Assembly (NCBI RefSeq): GCF_002968575.1
Contig: NZ_PVBM01000002.1
Coordinates: forward strand, 302,724-366,723
Reading direction: 5' to 3'
DNA: 64,000 bases
Origin: Neorhizobium huautlense
Lineage (GTDB): Bacteria; Pseudomonadota; Alphaproteobacteria; Rhizobiales; Rhizobiaceae
Shown: piece by piece, positions 25,594 to 34,702 of the stretch
How the letters are laid out: each line of letters starts with the position of its first letter
Numbering within the stretch: position 1 is the stretch's first letter
Made by a program: the position numbers and the translations under genes
The notes under the pieces: model-generated
What the model was told of the DNA's origin: nothing
Seen by the model: the letters and a program-made list of their open reading frames with translations, nothing else
Databases searched by the model: none

Positions 25594-26235
25594 ATGAGCG
25601 CTTCTCTCGCACGCTACCTGAAGGACTTCAGTGAACCGCAGTCCCTTCCCTTGCCGTTGATGGCGGATGGTTTTGCTGGCAGCCTCGACGAAGATCTGGC
25701 GCTTCCCGCTGTGGTTGAAGCCCCCGTAGATATCGAGGCCGAACGCGCGGAAGCCTATTCAAGGGGTCACGAGGCGGCGTCTGAGGAATTGCAGCAGCGT
25801 TTCGAGGAGGAGCGTCAGGCGCTTATCGCAGCGCATGCCGAAGAGATTGCGGCACTTCGCGAAAGATATGAGGCTGAAGCCGCGGCCTCGATCGCTGCCG
25901 GACTTCAGGAAATCGCCGCGGCTACAGCCCAGGCGGTCAGCGACCAGACGGCGGGAATTCTGGCGCCGCTTCTCGACGAAGCGTTGGTCGCCAAAGCGGT
26001 TTCGGATATGGCCGACCTCCTCAGAGATGCCGTGCTCGAAGGTGATGTCGGAACGGTCAACGTTCGTGGACCGCTGCATCTGTTCGAAAAGCTCAAGGCC
26101 GCACTGGGCGCATCCGCGCCTCTTCTGCGCCATGTTGAAGCGCCCGATCTGGATATCTCGGTTGATATCGGTGAGTCGGCGCTTGTGACTCGCATGTCGG
26201 CGTGGTCCGCAAGTCTGAAGAAAGTACTGGCATGA
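25594..26235 (+). CDS. Putative FliH-like export-ATPase stator protein
   Basis: The 213-residue protein starts at an ATG with a strong GGGGGGAG site. Residues about 45-110 form an Ala/Glu/Arg-rich coiled coil ([20 protein letters not shown], then [20 protein letters not shown]), recalling the EGY/EGR-type repeats of FliH. A C-terminal domain follows (about 130-213; [18 protein letters not shown] and [20 protein letters not shown]) with the strand-helix layout of FliH/HrpE/YscL. No other FliH candidate lies in the window, while fliI does. The stop overlaps motB as ATGA. A diverged FliH is my best reading; a generic flagellar coiled-coil protein remains possible. Confidence 0.55.
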   Translation: MSASLARYLKDFSEPQSLPLPLMADGFAGSLDEDLALPAVVEAPVDIEAERAEAYSRGHEAASEELQQRFEEERQALIAAHAEEIAALRERYEAEAAASIAAGLQEIAAATAQAVSDQTAGILAPLLDEALVAKAVSDMADLLRDAVLEGDVGTVNVRGPLHLFEKLKAALGASAPLLRHVEAPDLDISVDIGESALVTRMSAWSASLKKVLA

Positions 26236-27500
26236 GCGAAGCCGAGAACCACCATCACGGCAAGAACGAAGTCGTCATCGTCAAGAGACATGGCGGCGGG
26301 CACGACGACGGCCATCATGGCGGTGCCTGGAAGATCGCCTATGCCGACTTCATGACCGCGATGATGGCATTTTTCCTCGTCATGTGGCTGGTCAATGCCG
26401 CCAACGAGGAAACGAAGGCCTCGATGGCGAGCTATTTCAACCCCATAAAGCTCTCGGACGAGACGCCGGCCGAGAAAGGGCTCGAGAAGCCCGTCGATGC
26501 GGCAGAGGGACAGGAGAGCGGCGAGCGTTCGCGGGTCAAGGCGGATGCGGACGTGCAGGGGTCGGCGGCCGCGACCGGCGAAGATATGACGTCGACTTCC
26601 GGCGACGAACCAAACTATTCCGAAGCAGACTTCTTTGAAAATCCCTATTCGGTTCTCGCCGAGATCGCCCAGGAAGTAGGCCAGCAGGCCAATGTCAGCG
26701 CGAAAGGTGAGGGTGGCGCAAGCGAGTCCGGCCCTGCGACCGGAGCCGACGGCGGTGAAGCCTATCGCGACCCGTTCGATCCGGATTTCTGGACGCGGCA
26801 AATCGAGGTTGCGCGTGCTGACAGTTCCGACAAGTCTGTGAAGGGAAGCCCGGTCGAAGGTCCGACCGCGGAAGCTGTTCAAACTGCAACTCAACAGGAT
26901 GCGGGCGTGCCGCCGACAGAAATGGCTGTTGCGCTACCCACGCCACGGCCAGATCCGACGCAACTCGACAAGACCCAGGCCGATAAATCCGAGAAAGCCG
27001 AGCCCGGAGAACCCCTCAAGAGCTCCAAGGCGGAAGAAGAGGCCGCCGAGAAGCTTCGCGAGGAAATCCAAAAGCAGATTTCGGGCGTCGCAGGTAAGCT
27101 TGCCGAGGGGCTGGTCGTGACCCCGGCAGAGGGTGGCCTGCTCGTCACCATTTCTGATCAGGCCGATGATCCGATGTTCAACGTCGGCTCTGCCGTGCCT
27201 CGTCGGGAAATGGTTCTGGCGATGGAAAAGCTCGGGCAGATCCTCAAGGATCGCAAAGGCAGCGTCATCGTTCGCGGCCATACCGACGGCCGCCAGTTCA
27301 AAGGTGGCCAGAACGACAACTGGCGCCTTTCGATGGCCCGCGCCCATAGCGCTTATTACATGCTGGTGCACGGCGGGCTGACTGAAGACCGCGTCAAGCA
27401 GGTCTCGGGTTTTGCCGACAGGCGGCTTCAGGTGGCCGATGATCCCCTTGCCGCCGCGAACCGCCGCATTGAAATCCTGCTCCAGGCGGACGAGGGATAA
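26232..27500 (+). CDS. motB: Flagellar stator protein MotB
   Basis: The start is the ATG at 26232, overlapping the previous stop. The 422-residue protein has a His-rich cytoplasmic N-terminus and the stator helix [20 protein letters not shown] with the proton-accepting Asp at residue 39. A long acidic Pro/Ala/Lys linker (about 65-300) follows, then a C-terminal OmpA-like peptidoglycan-binding domain ([38 protein letters not shown]). MotB anchors the MotA/B channel. The long linker is usual in rhizobia, where MotC is thought to bind it. motA is not in this window. Confidence 0.96.
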   Translation: MSEAENHHHGKNEVVIVKRHGGGHDDGHHGGAWKIAYADFMTAMMAFFLVMWLVNAANEETKASMASYFNPIKLSDETPAEKGLEKPVDAAEGQESGERSRVKADADVQGSAAATGEDMTSTSGDEPNYSEADFFENPYSVLAEIAQEVGQQANVSAKGEGGASESGPATGADGGEAYRDPFDPDFWTRQIEVARADSSDKSVKGSPVEGPTAEAVQTATQQDAGVPPTEMAVALPTPRPDPTQLDKTQADKSEKAEPGEPLKSSKAEEEAAEKLREEIQKQISGVAGKLAEGLVVTPAEGGLLVTISDQADDPMFNVGSAVPRREMVLAMEKLGQILKDRKGSVIVRGHTDGRQFKGGQNDNWRLSMARAHSAYYMLVHGGLTEDRVKQVSGFADRRLQVADDPLAAANRRIEILLQADEG

Positions 27501-27501
27501 T

Positions 27502-28776
27502 ATGGCGCTTGCGGGCATACGGTCCCTGTTGACGGCTGCTCTGGTCCTGGGCTCAGCTCTTACGCATCCGGCGTTTGCGCAGGACCGTATCGAGCTGCCG
27601 CCCTACGCCATGCTTCGTTCGCTCCAGTTCGTGCAGGATTCCGTTGTCCTCGGCGATCACTCCGCTGCGGAGATGCAGCGCTTCATGCTTGCCACGATCG
27701 ACCAGCGCTTGAGAACCGCCGACCCCTCGGTCTTCGAGGATCCGCGCAATGTCGATGCCGCCTTGATCTATGCCATGAGCGGCGGCAATCCCGAAACGCT
27801 CGAATATCTCGCCTCGCGCGACATCGCCGGCAATTTCGACAATCGCGTGGCGGAGGCTCTCCGAAAATATCTCAGCGGCAAGGGCACTCTGGTCGCAAAG
27901 AGCCTGGGAGAGATGACCAGGGAATACCGCGACGAGAAGCTCGGCCCCTACCTCGCTTTGGTCAGCGGCAATGTGGCGGTTGTGAATGATCCGAAGGCAG
28001 CACTCGGATTTTACGATTGGGCACGGTTGACGGCGCCCGGTACCATCATAGAGGAAGCTGCTCTTCGCCGTTCGGTGGCCATTACGGTCGACGCCAATAT
28101 GGTGAAAGAGGCGCTTTCCTATTCGCGCCGATACGCCCGTCGTTTCGTTCATTCCCCCTATGCCAGTCAATTCGCCGATTTCTTCGTGCAGCTTGTCGTT
28201 TCCCATTTCGGTGCGATCACGGAAAATGACGTAGACGGGGCGATCGAGTTTATGGATGCAGACCGTCGCCGGGAGGTCTTCCTCAGGATTGCCCGCGCAG
28301 CCGCCATCGCCGGCAATAACGATCTTGCTCGCCTCGCCTCCACAAAAGCCGAAGCACTGGCGGGAAATCCCGTGCCCGAGGCACTCGCGCGGCTCTACGG
28401 CGGGCTCGCCGGCATTCCGACGAATGATGTTCATGCAGCCATGAAGGCCATAAGCGACGTCCCCGAAGAGACGCTTTCGGTCCGTGACAAGGCCCTGCGC
28501 CGAGCGGCAAAAACGATTGCCGAACAGGTCGTTAGCAAGCCGGAAGAGGAAAGCTTCGCACAAGACGAAGCAATCAAAGTGACCACCACAGAAGACGCGA
28601 AATCCCCAGTCGCGTTGCCCAGAAATGAGATCGCTGGGCCTGCCTCCGCCTCGGAAAATCCGACGGCCGGCACCGCTGTCAAATTCGATCCGGCCTTCCA
28701 GACATACGTCGATAGTGGTCGTTCGAAATTGAATGCTATCGATGAAATGCTGATGGAGGAGAGTCCGTCCAAATGA
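27502..28776 (+). CDS. motC: Periplasmic motility protein MotC
   Basis: The ATG at 27502 follows the motB stop by one base and begins a Sec signal peptide (LLTAALVLGSALTHPAFAQ). The 424-residue mature protein is mostly helical, with phrases such as DRIELPPYAMLRSLQFVQDS and YALIYAMSGG-like repeats after residue 80, and a low-complexity C-terminus. In S. meliloti MotC is a periplasmic protein needed for flagellar rotation, proposed to interact with MotB and to need MotE. Its stop overlaps the next start in ATGA form. Confidence 0.9.
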   Translation: MALAGIRSLLTAALVLGSALTHPAFAQDRIELPPYAMLRSLQFVQDSVVLGDHSAAEMQRFMLATIDQRLRTADPSVFEDPRNVDAALIYAMSGGNPETLEYLASRDIAGNFDNRVAEALRKYLSGKGTLVAKSLGEMTREYRDEKLGPYLALVSGNVAVVNDPKAALGFYDWARLTAPGTIIEEAALRRSVAITVDANMVKEALSYSRRYARRFVHSPYASQFADFFVQLVVSHFGAITENDVDGAIEFMDADRRREVFLRIARAAAIAGNNDLARLASTKAEALAGNPVPEALARLYGGLAGIPTNDVHAAMKAISDVPEETLSVRDKALRRAAKTIAEQVVSKPEEESFAQDEAIKVTTTEDAKSPVALPRNEIAGPASASENPTAGTAVKFDPAFQTYVDSGRSKLNAIDEMLMEESPSK

Positions 28777-30233
28777 TTACCGACATTCTGGGTGGCAAGA
28801 CCGGCGCAGCCGATGCGGCTTCGTCGGCAAAACAAGCTGTCGCCGGCCGAAAGGGCGCCGATGCATCACCGAACGGCTTCTCCGACGCCCTTTCGGGTTT
28901 GGATCAAGACGTGCCTTCTCAGCGCCATGGCGACATGTCGGATGACGGGGAGCCTGCTGAGGGTGATCGCGTGGCCGCTGGTGAAAAGCCCGCAACGCGC
29001 AAACCCATCATCGACCTCCGCCCCGAAAGCCTTCGGCGCACGCTGGAGAGAAGCGAAAGCGTGCTCGATGCGGTGAGCAAGGTTGCTACGGCAAATGATG
29101 AAAAGCAGCTGACGCCGGCGGAGAAGAAGCTTCGCGATGCGCTCGTCACCGCCAAGGCCATTGTCCGAAAATCGGATGAACTGGCCGCCGCCCGCAAACC
29201 CGACGGCAAGAGCGAACAGGCTGAGCCTGAAGAGGCAGACCCAGGTCTCGATCTCTCCATTCTGGATGCCGACGACAGCAAGATTGCCGACGTCTTGTCG
29301 TTGTTGGGCGGCGAGGTAGCCGCGAGTGAACTTCAGGCCGCGATGCCGAAGAACACGGCGGGGTCTCAGGGCAAGCGGCAGAAGGGTGCGGAAGATCGTG
29401 CCGAGGCTGCTGGGATTAGCGGCGTTGACGAAACCAGACGCTTCAGTTTGGCGGCCAGCGCGTCCTCGGATCCGCTTTCGATGCCGACTGATGGCGAGAC
29501 GAGCGTTCCCGGGACCGGCCAGTTCCGCTTCACCAATGCCCGCGGTGACGGCCAGAGCCTCAATATGACCGTTGACGAGCGTAGCGGCGAGCGTCCGACC
29601 GTGGAATTCAAGGCTTCATCGAATGGAGCTGCCGAGAACGTCACCGTACTCGAGTCGCGACGGTTCCTGGGCCTCGCACAAAATTCGAACAGTGCCAATC
29701 TCACGGCGATGCTTTCAGGCAATTCCGAATGGGCGGCGGCGATGCATCCGAGCTCCGAGCTCTCCAACATCGCGGCGCAGACCAGCACCGGTACGGTGGT
29801 CAATACGCTCAAGCTGCAGATGAACCCGCATGATCTGGGATCGGTGACGGCCATGCTGAGGCTTCATGGGGAAGCGCTGAACGTGCACCTCACCGTCGAG
29901 ACGCGAGCCGCCTACATGCAGCTCAGCGAAGACAGCAGCGGTATCCTCGACGCACTTCGCGCCCAGGGCTTTGCCGTCGAACAGGTAACCATCAGCATTG
30001 CTCCAACAGCGGATTCGGAAGCCGCCGGCGGCCAACAGGGGCAGCAAGGTCAGGCAGGTCCGCAGGCCCAGGCTGACGGCGGTCGGCAGGGCTCTGCCGC
30101 CGGACGCGGCCAGGAGCAGACGGGAAACCGCCAATCGGCTGAGCCAGGAGCGAGGAATACGAATGATGCGGCTTCGGACAGCACGGCAGGTGCGCCTTCT
30201 GGCAGCGCTCGCCCTGGCGATCTCTACCTCTGA
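28773..30233 (+). CDS. fliK: Hook-length control protein FliK (MotD)
   Basis: The 486-residue protein has a long polar N-terminal region rich in Ala, Glu and Ser. A C-terminal hook-length domain (about residues 345-430) has LKLQMNPHDLGSVTAMLRLH and LDALRAQGFAVEQVTISI, the FliK C-terminal signature. A Gln/Gly-rich tail follows. In S. meliloti this gene was first called motD and later shown to be fliK. It measures the hook and triggers the switch to filament export through FlhB. The last 71 bases overlap the transglycosylase gene in another frame. Confidence 0.9.
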   Translation: MITDILGGKTGAADAASSAKQAVAGRKGADASPNGFSDALSGLDQDVPSQRHGDMSDDGEPAEGDRVAAGEKPATRKPIIDLRPESLRRTLERSESVLDAVSKVATANDEKQLTPAEKKLRDALVTAKAIVRKSDELAAARKPDGKSEQAEPEEADPGLDLSILDADDSKIADVLSLLGGEVAASELQAAMPKNTAGSQGKRQKGAEDRAEAAGISGVDETRRFSLAASASSDPLSMPTDGETSVPGTGQFRFTNARGDGQSLNMTVDERSGERPTVEFKASSNGAAENVTVLESRRFLGLAQNSNSANLTAMLSGNSEWAAAMHPSSELSNIAAQTSTGTVVNTLKLQMNPHDLGSVTAMLRLHGEALNVHLTVETRAAYMQLSEDSSGILDALRAQGFAVEQVTISIAPTADSEAAGGQQGQQGQAGPQAQADGGRQGSAAGRGQEQTGNRQSAEPGARNTNDAASDSTAGAPSGSARPGDLYL

Positions 30234-30831
30234 GGCGCCCGCCGGATCTCTTTTCAGCGCATCCACGCAGGTTGCTCCTCGGGCTCCGACAGCAGCCAGC
30301 GCGCCGGTCTTTCCCCGGGCTCCGGTTAACCCCGGAGCTTGCGAGCGCGAGATTCAAGCTGCGGCGGCCAAGTATGGGATCCCGGAAGGCATTCTCTACT
30401 CGGTCGGACTGACCGAGACGGGACGCAAAGGGAGCCTCAGCCCGTTCGCTATGAACGTGGAAGGCAAAGCCTATTTTTCTGCCTCCCAGCAGGAGGCTAT
30501 CACCGCCTTTTATGCGGCAAAGCGACAGGGGATGAAGTTGATCGACATCGGTTGCATGCAGATCAATCATCATTTCCACGGCGAGAACTTCTCGTCTCCA
30601 GAAGAGATGTTCGATCCGAGGCGCAATGTGGAGTATGCGGCAAAGTTCCTGCGCAACCTGCACGACCGTCATGAGACATGGACAATGGCGGTAGCAAGAT
30701 ACCACGCCGGACCTAACAATGATCCTGCTCAGAAGAGATATGTCTGCCGTGTGATCAGCAATCTGGTCGCCACAGGGTACGGAAACTGGACGACCAACGC
30801 CTCTCGCTTCTGCAATAACCCCGCAACCTGA
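30163..30831 (+). CDS. Secreted SLT-type lytic transglycosylase
   Basis: I start at ATG 30163, preceded by GAGG; it overlaps fliK by 71 bases. The 222-residue protein has a signal peptide (RLLAALALAISTSEAPAG), then a lysozyme-like SLT domain: KYGIPEGILYSVGLTETGR (catalytic Glu in GLTETGR), LIDIGCMQINHHFHGENF, and YAAKFLRNLHDRHETWTMAV. It cleaves peptidoglycan glycan strands in the periplasm. Together with the single-domain FlgJ at 41009 it fits the alphaproteobacterial arrangement in which rod-binding and peptidoglycan-cutting are separate (compare SltF and FlgJ of Rhodobacter). Confidence 0.88.
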   Translation: MMRLRTARQVRLLAALALAISTSEAPAGSLFSASTQVAPRAPTAASAPVFPRAPVNPGACEREIQAAAAKYGIPEGILYSVGLTETGRKGSLSPFAMNVEGKAYFSASQQEAITAFYAAKRQGMKLIDIGCMQINHHFHGENFSSPEEMFDPRRNVEYAAKFLRNLHDRHETWTMAVARYHAGPNNDPAQKRYVCRVISNLVATGYGNWTTNASRFCNNPAT

Positions 30832-31101
30832 GGGCGAGCGCCTCGCGAAAAGAATCGCAAAATTGTGCGGTTGACGAAATATGGCGAAAATGGCAGCGCA
30901 AGCACTTCTTGAAGAGGTGTTAATTTTTCCACTAAAAATTTGTGCCGCAAAAGTGCCTACCCACTATATCTAGTGCAAATCGCACGCCAATGGTTAATCA
31001 ACTATTAATTTGTTTGGTTAATTTCACACAGCTTGTCTCCGATTCCCGCGATTCGTACCCATAGGTCAATCGAGGTACCACAACTGATTCGGAGGCGGCG
31101 A

Positions 31102-31773
31102 ATGATCGTAGTGGTTGATGAGCGTGAGCTCGTGAAAGACGGATACACTTCTCTTTTTGGACGCGAAGGAATTCCGTCCACGGGGTTTGATCCAAAAGAA
31201 TTCGGCGAATGGGTCAATACGGCAGCTGATGCGGACATCGCGGCGGTCGAGGCCTTTCTGATCGGTCAGGGCGAGCGGACGCTTGAACTGCCGCGGGCAA
31301 TCCGGGACCGGTCCATGGCGCCGGTGATCGCAGTCAGCGACGCTCCGTCCCTGGAAGCAACCCTTGCCTTCTTCGATAGCGGCGTCGATGACGTGGTGCG
31401 TAAGCCGGTCCATCCCCGCGAAATCCTGGCACGTGCGGCAGCAATCCGCCGTCGTCTGAAGGCAATCGCGAACTTCACCGATATCGGTCCCATCCGGGTA
31501 TTCTCCGATGGTCGTGACCCGGAAATCGAAGGCGAAGTTTTCGCACTTCCGCGCCGCGAGCGGCGCATTCTGGAATACCTGGTCTCCAACCGTGGCCGGC
31601 GTGTTTCCAAGACGCAGATTTTCAATGCCATCTACGGCATCTTCGACGAGGAAGTCGAAGAGAACGTCGTCGAAAGCCATATCAGCAAGCTGCGCAAGAA
31701 ACTGCGTAAGAAGCTCGGCTTCGATCCGGTCGATTCCAAGCGTTTCCTTGGCTATTGCATCGACTGGAACTGA
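31102..31773 (+). CDS. rem: OmpR-type flagellar transcriptional regulator Rem
   Basis: The ATG at 31102 has GGAGG at 31091-31095 and gives 223 residues, the known Rem length. The N-terminal receiver-like domain ([20 protein letters not shown]) lacks the usual acidic pair and phosphoacceptor context, as in Rem. The C-terminal winged helix (about 130-223) has [20 protein letters not shown] and [12 protein letters not shown]. In S. meliloti Rem is activated by VisNR and switches on class III motility genes during growth. The 270-bp upstream region is AT-rich with TTAATCAACTATTAATTTG-like repeats, a plausible site for regulators such as MucR. Confidence 0.92.
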   Translation: MIVVVDERELVKDGYTSLFGREGIPSTGFDPKEFGEWVNTAADADIAAVEAFLIGQGERTLELPRAIRDRSMAPVIAVSDAPSLEATLAFFDSGVDDVVRKPVHPREILARAAAIRRRLKAIANFTDIGPIRVFSDGRDPEIEGEVFALPRRERRILEYLVSNRGRRVSKTQIFNAIYGIFDEEVEENVVESHISKLRKKLRKKLGFDPVDSKRFLGYCIDWN

Positions 31774-31783
31774 TATTTCAGAA

Positions 31784-31840
31784 GGGCCTTGCCGCTTATT
31801 TTCAGCGGACACGGAAAGCAGACAGCTTCACGCAAGGCCC
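31784..31840 (+). other. Nested stem-loop between rem and flgE
   Basis: The outer arms GGGCCTTG (31784-31791) and CAAGGCCC (31833-31840) pair perfectly. They enclose an inner hairpin CCGCT/AGCGG (31792-31796 with 31804-31808). No T run follows, so this is more likely a leader or processing structure than a terminator. Confidence 0.5.
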
Positions 31841-31879
31841 GCATCCTACTCTCTCCATCAGATAAAGCGGAGATTTCCT

Positions 31880-33181
31880 ATGAGCATTTTCGGCACGATG
31901 AAAACGGCCGTCTCTGGTATGAATGCCCAGGCCAATCGCCTCGGCACGGTAGGCGATAACATCGCCAATTCGAGCACAGCCGGTTACAAGCGTGCATCAA
32001 CGGCATTCTCTTCGTTGGTTCTGCCCTCCACCCAGGGTTCCTATTCGTCGGGCGGTGTGGAAACCAATGTCCGCTACAGCATCGCCGAACAGGGCGGTAT
32101 CCAGTACACAACGTCGAACACCGATCTTGCCATCCAGGGCGAAGGCTTCTTCATCGTCAGCGACCAGAATGGCTCTCCCTATCTGACCCGCGCCGGCGCC
32201 TTCCAGAAGGATGCCAACGGCTACCTCGTCAACACTGCCGGTTATCAGCTGATGGGCTATCCCTACGGCTCGAACCCGCCGGCCGCTGTCGTCAACGGCT
32301 TCAATGGTCTCGAAGCGATCAACATCAATGACTTTGGTCTGGTTTCTTCGCCATCCAGCCAGGGCAGCTTCCCGGCCAACCTGGACAAGGAAGCCGACGC
32401 GGTCGCCGTCGTTGCAAATCGTCCAAGCGCGAACACCGCCACCGCGGTCATAACCAACAAGAGCTCGCTCACCGCCTATGATCATGCCGGTGCCAAGGTC
32501 CTGTACGATTTCTACTACACCAAGACCGCTACCAATACCTGGGAAGTCAGCGTCTATCGTCAGGATCAGTCTACGAACGGCGGCTTCCCATACGCAGCTA
32601 CCGCAACGGCTCCGACGCTCGTGCAGCAGACGGTGACGTTGGTGTTCGATCCGAACACCAACAAGCTGAAGACGACTGCACCGGCCTCGCCTACATCCCT
32701 CACCATCACCGATCCCAACGATGGTGCGACCCCGGCGCAAACAATCAATATCGATATGTCCGACATGACGCAGTTTGCCAGCGACTTCACGCCTGGCAAG
32801 GGCATCATCGACGGCAATGCGCCGAGCCCGATCACAGACGTCGAGATTGGTGGTGATGGTCTTGTCACGGCGGTCTATCAGGATGGGGGCCGTCGCCCGA
32901 TCTACCAGGTCGCTTTGGCCACGGTTCCGGCGATTGACAAGATGCTGCCTCAGAACGGCAACGTTTATCTGCCGACCAATGACTCCGGCGTCGTCACCAT
33001 TGGCTTCCCGCAAAGCGGCTCTTTCGGCCAGGTTTATTCTGGTGCTCTGGAAAGCTCCAACGTCGATATCGCCAGCGAGCTCACCGAGATGATCGAATCG
33101 CAGCGCGTCTACACGGCGAACTCCAAAGTATTTCAGACCGGCTCAGACTTGATGGACGTCCTCATCAACCTGAAGAGATAA
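31880..33181 (+). CDS. flgE: Flagellar hook protein FlgE
   Basis: The ATG at 31880 (MSIFGTMKTAVSGMNAQANR) begins the true N-terminus; longer frames overlap rem. The 433-residue protein carries VGDNIANSSTAGYKRASTAF and TDLAIQGEGFFIVSDQNGSP. The C-terminal rod/hook signature is GALESSNVDIASELTEMIES. FlgE polymerises into the hook. It heads the long flgE-flgK-flgL-flaF-flbT-flgD-fliQ-flhA-fliR block. Confidence 0.95.
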   Translation: MSIFGTMKTAVSGMNAQANRLGTVGDNIANSSTAGYKRASTAFSSLVLPSTQGSYSSGGVETNVRYSIAEQGGIQYTTSNTDLAIQGEGFFIVSDQNGSPYLTRAGAFQKDANGYLVNTAGYQLMGYPYGSNPPAAVVNGFNGLEAININDFGLVSSPSSQGSFPANLDKEADAVAVVANRPSANTATAVITNKSSLTAYDHAGAKVLYDFYYTKTATNTWEVSVYRQDQSTNGGFPYAATATAPTLVQQTVTLVFDPNTNKLKTTAPASPTSLTITDPNDGATPAQTINIDMSDMTQFASDFTPGKGIIDGNAPSPITDVEIGGDGLVTAVYQDGGRRPIYQVALATVPAIDKMLPQNGNVYLPTNDSGVVTIGFPQSGSFGQVYSGALESSNVDIASELTEMIESQRVYTANSKVFQTGSDLMDVLINLKR

Positions 33182-33227
33182 CCGGACGGGACGATCGAGA
33201 GAATAAGTCTCAAGAGGTTAGTAAAAA

Positions 33228-34700
33228 ATGTCGCTTGCATCAGCATTGTCCACGGCGCAGTCCATCTTCACCAACTCCGGCACGCAGTCCGGTGTGGTGT
33301 CGAAGAACATTGCCAATGCACAGAACCCGGATTACGTCCGCCGCTCCGCGGTGGTCGTGACCGGCGGCAACGGGGCGGTGATCGACGAGATCGTTCGGGC
33401 CCAGAACTCTCCGCTCCTGCGCCAGACGATCGAGAGCTCTTCAGTTGCAAGCGGCCAGGCGACACTTCTGGCTGGTCTCACCGAGATCAAGAACCTGATG
33501 GGGGGCAACGACAACGAGATTTCCCCCGCCAAACTCATTACCGCGTTTCGTAACAATTTGGACGCGTTTGCCTCCAAGGCAAACGATACCGGCCTGGGTG
33601 GCGCCGTCATTTCCACCGCGCAGGATCTTGCGAACGGTCTGAACACCGCGGCCGACAAGCTTCAGCAGATTCGCAAGGACGCCGACGACCAGATCAAGCA
33701 GGACGTCGATACGCTGAACGCTTTGCTTGCCAAGTTCGAGGCGGTCAACAATCAGGTCAAGAACGCGACCGCGAGCGGCGCTGACGCAAACGACGCTCTC
33801 GATGAGCGCGATGGGCTTCTCAAGAAGATTTCCGAAATCGTCGGCGTAACCTCCTACGTCCGCGGCGACAACGACATGGTGCTCTACACCTCGGCAGGCG
33901 TGACGCTGTTCGAGGCCGTGCCCCGCAAGGTTACCTTCCAGGCGACCGCGGCTTTCGATGCCTCCACGGTCGGAAACGGCGTCTATATCGACGGAGTGGC
34001 GCTGAAGCCGGGTGTGTCCGGCAATACAACAGCCAAAGGATCGCTCCAGGCGCTGATGCAGGTCCGCGACACGGTCGCCCCGATATTCCAGTGCCAACTT
34101 GACGAAATCGCAAGGGGACTGATCACCGTTTTTGCCGAGACCGGGCCAACCGGCGCCCTTGTTCCTCAGACCGGTCTCTTCACTTATAGGGATAGTGCCG
34201 GGGTTCAGCAGACCGCCATTCCGGCTGCAGGCACCATCGTCTCGGGGATCGCATCGCGAATTTTCGTCAATCCGATCGTCGTTCCTCCTGCGGGCACACC
34301 CGACAAACTGCGTGATGGCGGCATCAACGGCGTTGCTTACGTTGTCAACACCAGCGGCGGCAGCAGCTACGCCGACCTGTTGGACAAGTATAATGAAAGC
34401 CTCGAAGGACCGTTGACCTTCGATACCAACACGGAAATCGCGGACGCTCCGGACCTTCTTTCCTTCGCCGCAGATTCCATGGGTTGGTTGGAACAACTTC
34501 GCAGTACAGCAACGGCCTCCGATGAGACCAAGACCGCACTTTTGACCCGCACGTTGGAGGCCTATTCCAGCAGCACGGGCGTCAGTCTCGACGAGGAACT
34601 GTCGCTGCTGCTTGATATCGAACAGTCTTACAAGGCCGGCACCAAGCTGATGGCGACGGTCGACGAGATGATGCAGGCCCTGTTGGATATTGCGAGCTGA
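33228..34700 (+). CDS. flgK: Hook-filament junction protein FlgK (HAP1)
   Basis: The 490-residue protein begins MSLASALSTAQSIFTNSGTQ and has the axial motif VVSKNIANAQNPDYVRRSAV. LDERDGLLKKISEIVGV is a FlgK hallmark. The C-terminus SSTGVSLDEELSLLLDIEQS matches the family end. It is shorter than enterobacterial FlgK (547), as in other rhizobia. FlgK forms the first junction ring between hook and filament. flgL starts 2 bases after its stop. Confidence 0.94.
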   Translation: MSLASALSTAQSIFTNSGTQSGVVSKNIANAQNPDYVRRSAVVVTGGNGAVIDEIVRAQNSPLLRQTIESSSVASGQATLLAGLTEIKNLMGGNDNEISPAKLITAFRNNLDAFASKANDTGLGGAVISTAQDLANGLNTAADKLQQIRKDADDQIKQDVDTLNALLAKFEAVNNQVKNATASGADANDALDERDGLLKKISEIVGVTSYVRGDNDMVLYTSAGVTLFEAVPRKVTFQATAAFDASTVGNGVYIDGVALKPGVSGNTTAKGSLQALMQVRDTVAPIFQCQLDEIARGLITVFAETGPTGALVPQTGLFTYRDSAGVQQTAIPAAGTIVSGIASRIFVNPIVVPPAGTPDKLRDGGINGVAYVVNTSGGSSYADLLDKYNESLEGPLTFDTNTEIADAPDLLSFAADSMGWLEQLRSTATASDETKTALLTRTLEAYSSSTGVSLDEELSLLLDIEQSYKAGTKLMATVDEMMQALLDIAS

Positions 34701-34702
34701 TC

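Noticed and set aside
31102..31773. Rem as an ordinary two-component response regulator
   Set aside because: The receiver half lacks the normal acidic and phospho-Asp arrangement and no histidine kinase gene is adjacent; it matches the orphan regulator Rem.
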